This document shows positions 51,201 through 63,200 of a DNA stretch of 64,000 nt, in pieces; position 1 is the first letter of the stretch, and every line of letters starts with the position of its first letter. Under the pieces are notes generated by a model that saw nothing but the letters and a program-made list of their open reading frames with translations, searched no databases and was not told the DNA's origin. The stretch comes from Sycobia sp. Sy_11 (Eukaryota; Arthropoda; Insecta; Hymenoptera; Epichrysomallidae). The DNA is taken from assembly GCA_018907035.1 (NCBI GenBank), contig JACCIC010000141.1, positions 520,001 to 584,000 on the forward strand, given 5' to 3'. Both the position numbers and the translations under genes were made by a program.

Positions 51201-54200
51201 AATGATCTAGATCTAGCTATCTCAATGCTCATGGTTCGAAAACAGAGTAACAATACATATTAAAATATTATAAGAATATTATTTTATTAGGTTGTCAAAT
51301 ATCTCCCTTCCGCTTTTTTGTTCTTCATTCAATACTTTATATAAAGTGTTACAGTGGTTGGATTTATTTCAAATATGCGCCGTTTTGTTCGATAATCTGT
51401 TTCCATGTAGACGGCATTTTGTTTGCAATCACCAGAATCCCTAGTTAAATTGTGGTTGAATATTTTCATTTTAATTCCGGATTGGAATCCAGATGAAAGT
51501 ACGATGTATTTAATGGATGAACTAATACGAGCTTCGTTTTTCCATATGGGAACTAGAGGAGTAACAGAAAATATTTTTCAAAATCTCTACTCCGTAAGAA
51601 TATTATTGATTCGTTTACAATTCATTGAATATTCATTTAGTTTCAATATAGGTTAGTGTATTAAAATTCATATATTTGAAGGTATGCATTTTTTGAGCAA
51701 ATAAGGTAAATAGAATCGCATAAACAACCTGACAAATTATATTTTGTTGAGATTGCTGGTATTATATTTTTGCCTTATTTTATATGTTACTTTTTTATTC
51801 AATAGCATGAAATACGAGATGTGTTCAAATAATAAAGTCACTTTTTGTTTTTCTCAAAAAATATTTATTTATTAATCAATACTTATGTTGTCCCCTTCAA
51901 AAGAGCCCCCCTCAGATGTAATGCACTTGTGCCAAATTTTTTCCAATCATCGAAGCACTTCTGATAATCATTTTTAGTATAGCCTTGAGTTTTTTCTGCG
52001 ATGCAGTTTTTATCTCCTCACTCGTTGAAAATCGATGTCTTTTCATGAATCTTTTCAGTTTTGGGAACAGACAAAAATCACTGGGTGCTAAATTTGGCCA
52101 ATATGGAGGCTAAGGCATATCTGTGGTGTTGATTTTGGCTAAAAAAATCTCTTACAAGCAACGATGCATGAGCAGGTAGATTAGGTTGTCAAATATCTCC
52201 CTTCCACTTTTTTACTTTTCATTCAATGCTTTATAAAAAGTGTTACAGTGGTCGGATTTACTTCAAATATGCGCCGTTTTGTTCGATAATCTGTTTCCAT
52301 CTAGAAGGCAACTTCATAATACCCCTCTCATAGAAACCCCTCTCCTTATTTGCGAAGAAATCGAATAGCCACTTTTCACAAGCCTATTTTGTGTCCAACT
52401 TTACAACACCAAGGGCGTTCGACATGGACAGGACTGTTTGGGAACAGCCTTGGACCATGACCGTTTCGCAGCACATCGCAGGCGTTGACTCGGTCCAGAA
52501 GGTTTTTTTGCGTCAAATTATGTGGCACCTAAATATCAAGCTTTTTTTGTATCCAGCCTTCTGCAGATAGTTTAAAATGGTTTGGTGACTAACTTTCATC
52601 TCCTGGACGATGTCTCGAGATGCCACTTGCCGGTATAATTCGATAAATTCCATGATTTGATCGGTATTCGTCGTCACAGGTCTTCTGCCGGCTGGCTTGT
52701 CCATGGTGTCGTTTTCACCGGCTGTGAATCATCGAAACCATTCCTCTGCGGTTTGAAGTGTTAGCGTGCCATCCCCAAAACACCATTAATCTCACGGAAG
52801 GTTTCTCTAGCGGATTTGCCTTTGACGAAGGAAAACTTTCAAATAGCGGGAATTTCGGCGTTAGTGAACTCCATGTTTACACGTCTATATCTTTTGAACG
52901 CAAGATGCAAACTAATCATGTATAGCGTCGTTTTGTACGTTATGTCAAGACCTTTCAAATGATGTATAGTATTGCTAGATATAAGCTCTGTAGCGCTTTG
53001 TATATAGCTGCGAAATTCATAAGATCTAAAGGCGGAAGGGAGATATTTGACAACCTATTATTATAAGTGTACATATTATAACGAGAACGTATTTTGATAC
53101 TTCATCAACTACCATAGAAGTTAAAAATTGGCGCAATCTCGCCAAAATTCGCTGAATTTTGGTGAAGTGAACACCTTGGTGGATGAGAAACAGAATGACT
53201 TTTATTAACGTATAAAAGAAAACAAAGCAGTAGATTGTCAGTCCGCTGACGAATCGATTTGTATACTGAATACAGAACGTCTCGTTTTGTCCTCGTCGCG
53301 ACAGTCATTAATTCGATATACGTTTGCGTGCAGACAAACTACGTAAATGTTAGTCTACAAACTGCTTTCGCAAGGAGAGAAAGAACAGAGACAGCGTCGG
53401 CATTAGAGAAGGAGCAGCATCAACAATTTATCGCGTTTGTCACCACTTACCGTGTCCCAGTGAAAGCGATACAAAAGGGAACAGGTATAAACGGACCGTT
53501 GTCTCCTCCCTTTTCGCGCATGCTAAGTGATGAATCAGCAGATAACTGAGGGTTTCGCGTGGGTTATACGAGATTGAACGCGGATTGACGTATTTTTGCT
53601 TGAATTGCCTCTTATTGATTTAATTACGAGAGTGGATTGATAAGTTTCTAGCCTGACCAAGAGATGGCGCCACAAGGCATACGTTGAGGTGGCATTCTAT
53701 AGTACAATCCTTAGATAGCTTGTAGCTATAGTTTCAGTCCGATCGCCATGTTTAGGTTTGAGAGCACACTGAACAAGACGCCTCTGTGTTTTTCGTAAAA
53801 ATGAAACAGCTGGAAAATCGTGCTGTCATCAAATACTTTTAGTTGAAGGGGTTAACGCGGAAGGAAATTCAAGAAGAGGCGAACTCAACACTGGGGACAT
53901 CCTCCCCATCATGTACAACCGTTAAACAGTGGTTTTCCGAGTTTAAAAAGGGTCATGTGAGCACCTCTGACAAGCCTCGCTCAGGACACTCCATTGAGGT
54001 CACAATTCCAGACATGAATTAGTGAAAATAGTGCTGAAAGACCGCAGATTAAAAGTGGGTGAGATAGCTGAGACCTGTAAGACGTCATATGAACGTGTAC
54101 AAAATATTTTACACCAACATTTATATATGGAAAAGCTATGTGCAAGATGGGTGCCGCGTTTGCTAACAGTCGACCAAAAATTGATTCGAAAGAACATTTC

Positions 54201-57200
54201 TACCGCCAATTTGGCGTTTTATAAGCGTAATCCAAGCGAATTTTTGCGTCGATTTGTAACCGTTGACGAAACTTGGATTCACCGCTACACTCCTGAAAGC
54301 AAACAACAGTCTAAACAGTGGATTGGACCAGGGGAACCAACTCCAAAGAAGGCAAAATCAATTTTTTCGGCGAACAAGGTTATGGCTATTGTTTTTTGGG
54401 ATGCAAGAGGTATTACATACATTGATTATCTTGAAAAAGGTAAATCTATCACTGGTTAATACTACGCAGACTTATTGCAAAGTTTGAGCCACGAAATGAA
54501 AATTAAACGACCTCATCTGGCGAAGAAAAAAATCTTGTTTCATCACGATAATGCACCAGCGCACACGTCAATCGTTGCGATTGCTAAAATCAACGATCTA
54601 AAGTTTGAATTGATGACGCACCCTCCCTACTCTCCAGACCTAGCCCCGAGTAAATATTATCTGTTTCCTAACCTCAAAAAATTGGCGGTAAGAGATTTGC
54701 GGACAATGAAGAAGTAATCGAAGGTGTAAATGAGTATTTTGAGGAACTTGACGATTTTAGTCTATAGAAATGGCATTACTAGACTAAAACACCGCTATGA
54801 GAAATGTATCAGTCTTGGTGGAGATTATATTGAGAAAAAAAAAATTTTTAAAAACCTTGTTTTTTTGGTTAGATCCACCCTCGTAAGTCATTTTAAAATG
54901 AACCTAATGCGTATAAAATGTAATATCAGCAAACCATTTTACAAAAATACCGGGCCATTGTTATAGATATACATATTTATATACTTTTGCGTCAAAAATT
55001 TTCCCTTCTTGTTTATATGCAAAAGCTTTGAAACAATTATTTGTGTAATTTACGAAAAATTACAAACAAAAAGGGCGATGATTCGCCCTTTGGTCATGTA
55101 TACAATTCAGAAGCTCTAAATAAATACCAGAAGCTTTATTTAAACATATTTAAAAATCGCAAATTTAAAACAAACCTATATAAATATTCTGAAATTATAC
55201 AGTGTGTCTAAAAAGTTCCGGAACACCTTAATAATTTTCCAAGTAAACTGATTTTAGACAAGGTGAAGGTCAATCTAGAGGTAATATGTCAAGGAATTTA
55301 ATAGTGACCATGGATTTAACCTTGGGTTTGACTTTCAAGGTTATTTGAAGGTCAACTTTGTTTTTTCAAATGACAACCCCTATTTTTGAGAACGGAAATC
55401 GAAAGAGCATAAAATTTTTCGTGTAAAATAGTCGTCGATCAAGGATGACGTTGATGGTCACACAAGGTCATTTAACCTGGAACAAGGTCTGGAAACCTCT
55501 TGGCATAAGAAATTCTCAATTTTGGTACAACAGAAGCTATTCCTTTTGTAAAGGTTGCGACGACCAAATATATGGCCACGCAAATTTATATGTATTCCTG
55601 TAGCACACGTGTAAATAGTTATTAGCTAAACCGAAATTTACTAAAGTTATTCAAATGATATCTAACGTAAACTACTACACTTGCAATATTATATATACAA
55701 CGTATAGTATTTTACATTGACCGTGGTTGCGGCGTGCCAATGAATCCTACTCAAAATAGTGATAATAAGTCAAGAAGGAGTAAAGTGCTGGGACTACGAT
55801 CTCGTGAGCTATACGAGCCAAACATGGAATAGGCCGTCGACGCGCCCGTGTATATCGCAGGCTTCTTGCGCGTTGTACGATATACAGGAACTATGAAATA
55901 GGGCCATGTAATATCACCTCTAGTTGAGACGGCCAGAATCAATGAATTGCATATATGTTCTAGTGATACGGACGAAGCCGATTCTATTGATAGCTGATTG
56001 AATAATCGAGGTGATGTGCGTGCGCAAATATAGATCCGCGAACTATTCAATGAGGGGGCAGCAATAATCAGCCTACATCCCGTTTGTTTAAAATTACAAA
56101 ATCGTATAGCCCAATACATCAAACTTGCACCAGTTAAAGCATATGGGCAGCCGATGAATGCTATGTACCCATAGTAGAACACGTGGAATTTCCGTTTGAA
56201 GTAGCTGGAGTCATATTGCCATCTTGTCGAATGTTGATGAGGATTTCTGTATCGAAGTTAATAATAAGCTGTGAATTGTAAATACTAAAAAAGCAGTACT
56301 TGAGGCGGCTAGCGTTTTTTCAGCTCGCTCGATAGCCCTAGCTTCTCCCTCAATATACGAATTGCAGCCCCTTGGCTGCACGAAATCGATCGGATCTAAG
56401 ATCAAAATAGGCTCTGCTCGATCTATTAAGAAAAGATACTATCCGGTATCACTCAAGATAGAGAGCAACACGAAGGTACAAGTGGATTTCGTACTTCAAT
56501 CAAGATAATAGAATTGTACACGAGAGGTTGAACTCGCTCAAAAAGGTCGACGATTCGCATTGGTTCTCTTTTGAGCTCCAAAAAGTCAATGCAATGCCGC
56601 CTACATCTAGACCTGTTACCGCATTTATAGTCCGCAGGAAAGGACTTTTTCAATTTACAAAAATGCCATTTAGTCTAAGGTGCAACTTTACAGCGCCTGA
56701 TCAATAGAGGCCTCTGCCCTGAACTCTACCCCTTTGTGTTTGAGTATCTTTACAGGGTTTAATATCGTTAGAAGGATTTAACAAAGATGAGAAGGAAAGG
56801 TTTCATTCATTTATTTACGAAACACTAACTATTAAAATTGAATCTAATAATACATAATTATAAACAAAATTTATGCGCCTTACTTTTGCATTACTGACTA
56901 TAATGATTCGTGTTTTCTTCTTTCTATATTTTTCTTATGAATTTGTTCTTACAATTTTTTGAAAAGCCTTTGCAAAAGTTGTAATAAAAAATTTCTCGGA
57001 TCGATATTATGATGTCGCCATTTGTAACAAAAAATTAGTGCTTTCATTAAAAATATCTATGTATAAAAAAATTTATAGTTTAATTTTATTGATATATTTA
57101 GGTCAAGCGCTGAAAATATATTATTCTCAGTTTTGAATTCAGTTTTAAATTCAGTTTTGATTATTAAAAAAAGACTTTAAAAACAGTAGAATCGAAAATA

Positions 57201-60200
57201 AGCATTTTTACACAAAAAATTTTGCCTTTTTATATTAGTTTTCTGTAGTTGAAATCTGCTAATATTTTATGCAAAATGAAAGTTAATGAATTAAAAGAGA
57301 ATATTACGCTATAAGAAAGCTAAAATATTAAACATTTGAAGTCAACAAATTAAACGTCGTTTAATTATTATATATTAAGCGTATTTAATATAATAAAACT
57401 TTCTTTTATTGATTTCTAAATGAGTCATTTTTTTATAATTATATCTTGAATATTAAAGGATTTTTGTATTTTCCCACTCGAATGCATGCTTGAATTAACT
57501 CTGAGATTAATAAATTTAATCACACATATCTTTATTTTTTAATCAATTGCTTAATTCTTACAGAAAGCATGTGCAACTGTAAAAGTACAACCATGTGGAG
57601 TTAACAGTTTATCTATTTATCGTTGGTGTCAACAAGCTCTTGATACACCAATGGATCATCCGTTACTACCACTCTTATGGCAAAACTTTTTTACCCTTTT
57701 CTTAGCTAGAATTCCTAGCACAACAGGGTATATTATTAATAGATATTTTCCTTAATATATGTAAAGAACTTTAAAGCAGTTTAAGATAATGTTGGATTAT
57801 TACAATTTTTAGTACTATTGACAAAGGAGGAGTTGGCGATAAGTTTTTTGAAGGCATGCTAAATCTGAATTACTTAAAGAAAATAAAAAAACGACTTCTC
57901 GAAACAACTGAATTGTTTCAAATAAAAGGAGAAAAAGACTCTGATGATGATAAGCCAATAACTGATGAAAGAAGAGTATTTTATTTAAGTATTGCCAAGT
58001 AAGTTTAGTTATTTGTAAAATTGATACTATCATCACCTTAAGTTATTGATTATATTTTTTTATTTAACAGATACTATAAAACTCTGAGTCTATGGTTGGA
58101 AGAACCCCGTTTAAAAGAATCTGGTCTTTATTTGCCTGCTTTGCCTCCTCAATATATGTCACAAAAATTAATCTTGATTCTACAGAATGATGAGGTATAA
58201 TTTTTTACTATAAAAGTATTACCAAATATAATTTTATAAACAAATAATTATCTTAAATTATTTAATTAATTCCTTCTAATTGATAATTCATTAAAAACTT
58301 GGTGAAATCTAATTATAATAATAGTTAATATTGATATTCGAAGGTAGAATATAAATAAATAAATAAATAAATTAATAAATAAATAAATAATAAATAAATA
58401 AATTCGCTTGGATAAATTTCACGATTACTTTATTAATACTGACATCTCTTTCAGTGCTTAGTCCATTTTCAAAGTTTGATACATAAAACAGACTTACAAA
58501 ATAAAGAAAGTTGATGCATATTTGACCAGACCATATAACTTTTATGTGTTTCAAAGCGCTGATCAGGAATTCAAATTCCATTGATCTTCATCGCGTCAGG
58601 TTCAAGATCGTTTGAAGGTCAAATATGTTTAATACAATGGAATTTAAAATTTGAGTACGAATTTGGAAATAACGATAAATTTTACGTTCAAATACATATT
58701 CTTGGTTTTATCCAGTATAATTTTTGAAGGACACCTGGAGCCCAAACAAATGACAGATAGACCAAATTTGCCTTTGATTCATATGAGCTTAATTTGATAC
58801 GTCCTATGGACTTCTATCGTATGCTATAATGTATCTTTGTATCCTGAATGCAAACCTGGAATAGATTTGACCCTATTTAGTTCGGGTTCAGGTCATTTCA
58901 CGGTTAATTCGTTCATTTTACAAAAAAAAAAACAAATGTAACCCTAGCCTTTGAACCCTCGAGCCCTGCAACTCTGCGTAACAATAACCCTCGACTCTCA
59001 ACCCCCTCTCTCCACATTTTGATTTCTCAACTCCCGAGCCTAGTAACCTACAACTTTGCAACCTGCAATCTGACCCGACCTTCACACTCTCGAAATCAAA
59101 TCGAAATTCAATCGAAATTTAAGACCTTCTAACTTTCCAATGTCAGTTAGAGGTCATGAAAATCATAAAACCTCTGAAATTAGCATTTAGATCATGAATT
59201 TTAATGCCGTTGTTAAACAATCATTTTTTATTGTACTCTAGTTTTTAATAGTGAGTTTTATGCCTCTCATTCTGTTAAGGTAGTATTCTACTTTAGACCC
59301 TCGAAAAAACCCTATTTTTGTGAAATTTTTCTGAGAATGCTATTGAAGATATGGATGTAGGATTTGAAATGCTTAATAAATACACTCTTGAAGAACATAA
59401 AATTTTTTTTATTTATTTTATACATTTTTTATACATGTAAAGTATGGTCAAAGCCAACACATCGAAAAGTAGGTAACGTTGTCGTGGGCGTAAAATCTTG
59501 CCGACAGATGGTCTGAAACAAATAAAATCAAATAGTTGTATGTTCAGCATGACTTCAGAAACCGATCTAACTAGAATATTTTATGTACGTGCAAAATCAA
59601 CAAAATGGCGGCTAAAATACGAAAGAAAAAAAAATGGTTTTTTCCGTCCTTTTTTGCAATAAAAATATAGTTAGAATTAAAATTTTAAGTTGATTGTAGA
59701 TGGAGCGGTTGATATAAATATAGTTTTTTAGTTTTCACGACCACGGTACTTGAAAACGCTATTTTGAGAAAAACGCGTTTAAAGTTTTTGTAAGTGAGAA
59801 ATCGTAGAAAAAATTATCTTACGCTCGATCAGCGATGCCTCAGCCATACAATATGCCTTCAACTTGTTCCAGGAGAATATTTTTATCTAATTTATCCTGC
59901 TTTTTTGAGTTGTGCTCTCCTTAGAAGCCTCAGTCGGTTCTCTCGAACGATGCACTGTTGGTTACGCATATTGGCGAACTGCATGGAGGTTTGGCCGATT
60001 TTCAGGCCCATAATTTCCGTTATTTTCAAAAGTGGGCTGAATCCTTCATTAAAAATGCAGACAGCAGTGAGGCACGCAATTTTAACGATTTTTTTCCATT
60101 ATAGACATGCTTCGGTACCATAGCCCAAACTGTTGAGTTGAAACACGCATTGTTATTTTGAGTGTTTCTACCCAAACATCTCTCCAGCAATCCCGTTATT

Positions 60201-63200
60201 GTTAGATCTTCGTAGATCGGTTTCAGCACCTCTTGTACGTTACTAGCTAGGACGGGACGATATTTATAATTTTTTAAAGCGTTGTTTGCTTCGGCCTTCT
60301 TATACTTGCACCAACTGTTTGAACAGTGCGTATGCTGTGGTTTGGAGTCTGTTGAGATTTTATGGTAATAGCCGGCCCAGATCTCGTTTCGCATGCCTTC
60401 TACTGAATTTGAATTCCTTTCAATTGCAAGATTGTAGTTTTAAGATAACTCCTTCATTAATTTGAAACTTAGATCAGCAGTCTTCACTTTTTTAATAACA
60501 ACTTTTGGTTTCTTCATAACTTTCTTCGATGCAGCTACTTTTTTCGTTTTTTTCTCTGGTCTTCAGTTTTGCAGCCTCAGCTTTTCTCCTTTGAGTTAAA
60601 ATTTTCTTCACATCACTTACACATTGGAAAATTCTTTTGGCAACATGTAGCACACACTCCAGCTTTTTCAGAACGAAATTTTAGCTGTAAGTGTATGTAT
60701 CAAGCAGCATTTTAAATGTTTTCGAGTCGGCATCGCCTATATAAAATCCATTTCGCACTACATATTTCTCTAGCGATTTTAAAAACATTTTTACAATACC
60801 TTGAACCTCCATTTTACTGACGCTACCTTCGTGATTTGCACTACAATTGGCTTTATGCTTTTCATACCACGCAGCAAAATTCATAGCGTCTGTGATTTTT
60901 TTACGATAATCACATGCTCTGCAATAACTTGACATAACTACAATGTTAAGAATTTTGTTGCTGTACTTACCAATTAAAGGCACGATACCAATGAGCGAAG
61001 TAAAACCTCTCTTTGACCAGGATCCGTCTCCAGAAACCGTCAGATTTTCACCAAATCCCTTTTCAACATTTAACTTTTTTTCTTCATCGATTGCCTTGCG
61101 TTGAACTAAATCGAATACACAGCGATTTTAATGTTCTCTACAATTTCATAATAAATTTTTATATTGAAACTCGTCTGTAATTCCATCAGTCCACAAAATA
61201 ACTGTATCCCTTTAAGGCAAATACCAAGCAAACGAAACACAAATACGAGTCGACGATTTATTTCATATCTAGTACCGATCATCGGACATGACTTGATGTA
61301 CATGTCTCCACAGCTACAAGTAACGCACACTTTGAAACCAAGGCCTCGCAATCCATATTGTGAAAATTTCATTTGTATATGGTAAAGAGAACACACTGCC
61401 AACAGTGAGAGCATTGAAAACAAAGTAAAAAAATGAATAAAAGAATAACCACCAGTATTATCGACTTTCACATCAAAAATTGGATCGTTAGACTTTTTCA
61501 GTTTTGCTGCTGACGTACTCGTGTTACTAGTACCTCCTTCGTCAGTGAATCTGTTTCCGTGAAAAGAACGTTTTATAGTTCTAGATGGACAACTAGAAGT
61601 TTTCTGTGCACGATACACTTTCTTAGTATCCATTGCGAATAGATAAATGCTTCACTTTTGAACTTCGAACCATGACTGAGTCTCCACTACTGAAATACAG
61701 AACTGAAATATAGAAGCAAAATTTTAAGGGAAGGTAATATTGAGAAACAAAGGTATATATTTTGATGAGAATATATATAGGTGTAATGATTTACAATAGA
61801 GGAACAGCAGCTGCAGCGTACAAAGCCAGGTAGATGGCTTATCCGGCGCGCGCGCTGGGCGGGTTGGAATAGTGCGCTCAGGTAAGTGCGTTCGAAAGGT
61901 GAAAAAGTATAGTTAGGCTGCCTGAATCTTTCTAAAATTTTGAGCTAACATTCTTAAATATATTTACTTTCGAAAAATGTAAAAAAAACAATTTTTTGCT
62001 TTTAAAATCGAAGAACACTGTGAGTGTGACCTCACATTCGACCGCACTTGTCGAGCCTTTTTCGGCCTTGACGATCCAGAATGCCTCCACTGGGACGATT
62101 AAGCCTTAGATTCGAGATCATATCCGAAATCCATGTTTTATCATCTGTTATAACATGTTTTAATAGTTTTGCACCGTTATTAATCTCATTTAGCGATTCC
62201 TGAGCAACTTCCATTCGCCGCTGTTTTTGTTCGAAATTCGACCATTTTGGAATAAATTTTGCTGCCACACGTTTCATATTCAAAACATCCGAAAAAATTC
62301 CATGACATGAGCCAACCGATATGCCAACATCATCAGCAACTTCTCTGACTGTGATTCGACGATTGTTCATAACCATTTTCTTCACGTTTTCATCGGTGTT
62401 GATGTGCTTGGGCGTCCGAGTCATTCGTAATCTTCAACGTTATCTTGGAAACGCTTGTACCACTTGTAAATCCTTGTTTTACTCATAGCAGATTCACCAT
62501 ATACCTTTGTTAACATTTTACAAACTTCAAACACACTTTATTTCATTTTTTACGCAAAATTGAATACAAATTCTTTGCTCCATCTTTTTTCACAAACTCT
62601 AAGTCAAAGTTTAAACTCGATTGCATATCCTGTTTATTTAAATCACATGCATAAGCATCTCCAAAAGAAAAAGATTCGTCTGTCAGTTAAATACGCGTAA
62701 ATACTGTAAAATTACAATTCATTTCTTCTTGTCATAATCAAGAAATTTAAGAAAACAATCAAATTACCATTTGTTAGAATACTAGACAATTGTTCTGATA
62801 TAAAATACGGCGAATATATGAACTTTTTCGAATCTGTTTGGGTTCTTTGAGCATTAAGATTTAGAATACGTGTATTAAATCTTAGTAATCTTATACAGTA
62901 TTCATTCTAAAAAGTTCTTATTGATCGATCATTAAATAGATATAAAGTATTTATTCTACTTGCAGAGATATTATAAATTAGAAAATACCTTATAAACCTG
63001 AATAACTATTACAGAATCCTTGGTTGGAGTACATTGATTGCTGGTCAATACAGCGTAACCAATTATATTCGCTGCAAGAGTGGCAACGTTTTCACCAGCG
63101 TACTATAACTAATTTATCAACAAAATCCTGTAATCAAACAGCTACAAAGCTACATGAGCCGTCTGATCCTCTACAACGCATTTTTCGTCGACTTTGTAGC

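Noticed and set aside
55751..56182. 143-codon minus-strand ORF
   Set aside because: The opposite strand carries gypsy gag-like and RT sequence, so this is a shadow frame.
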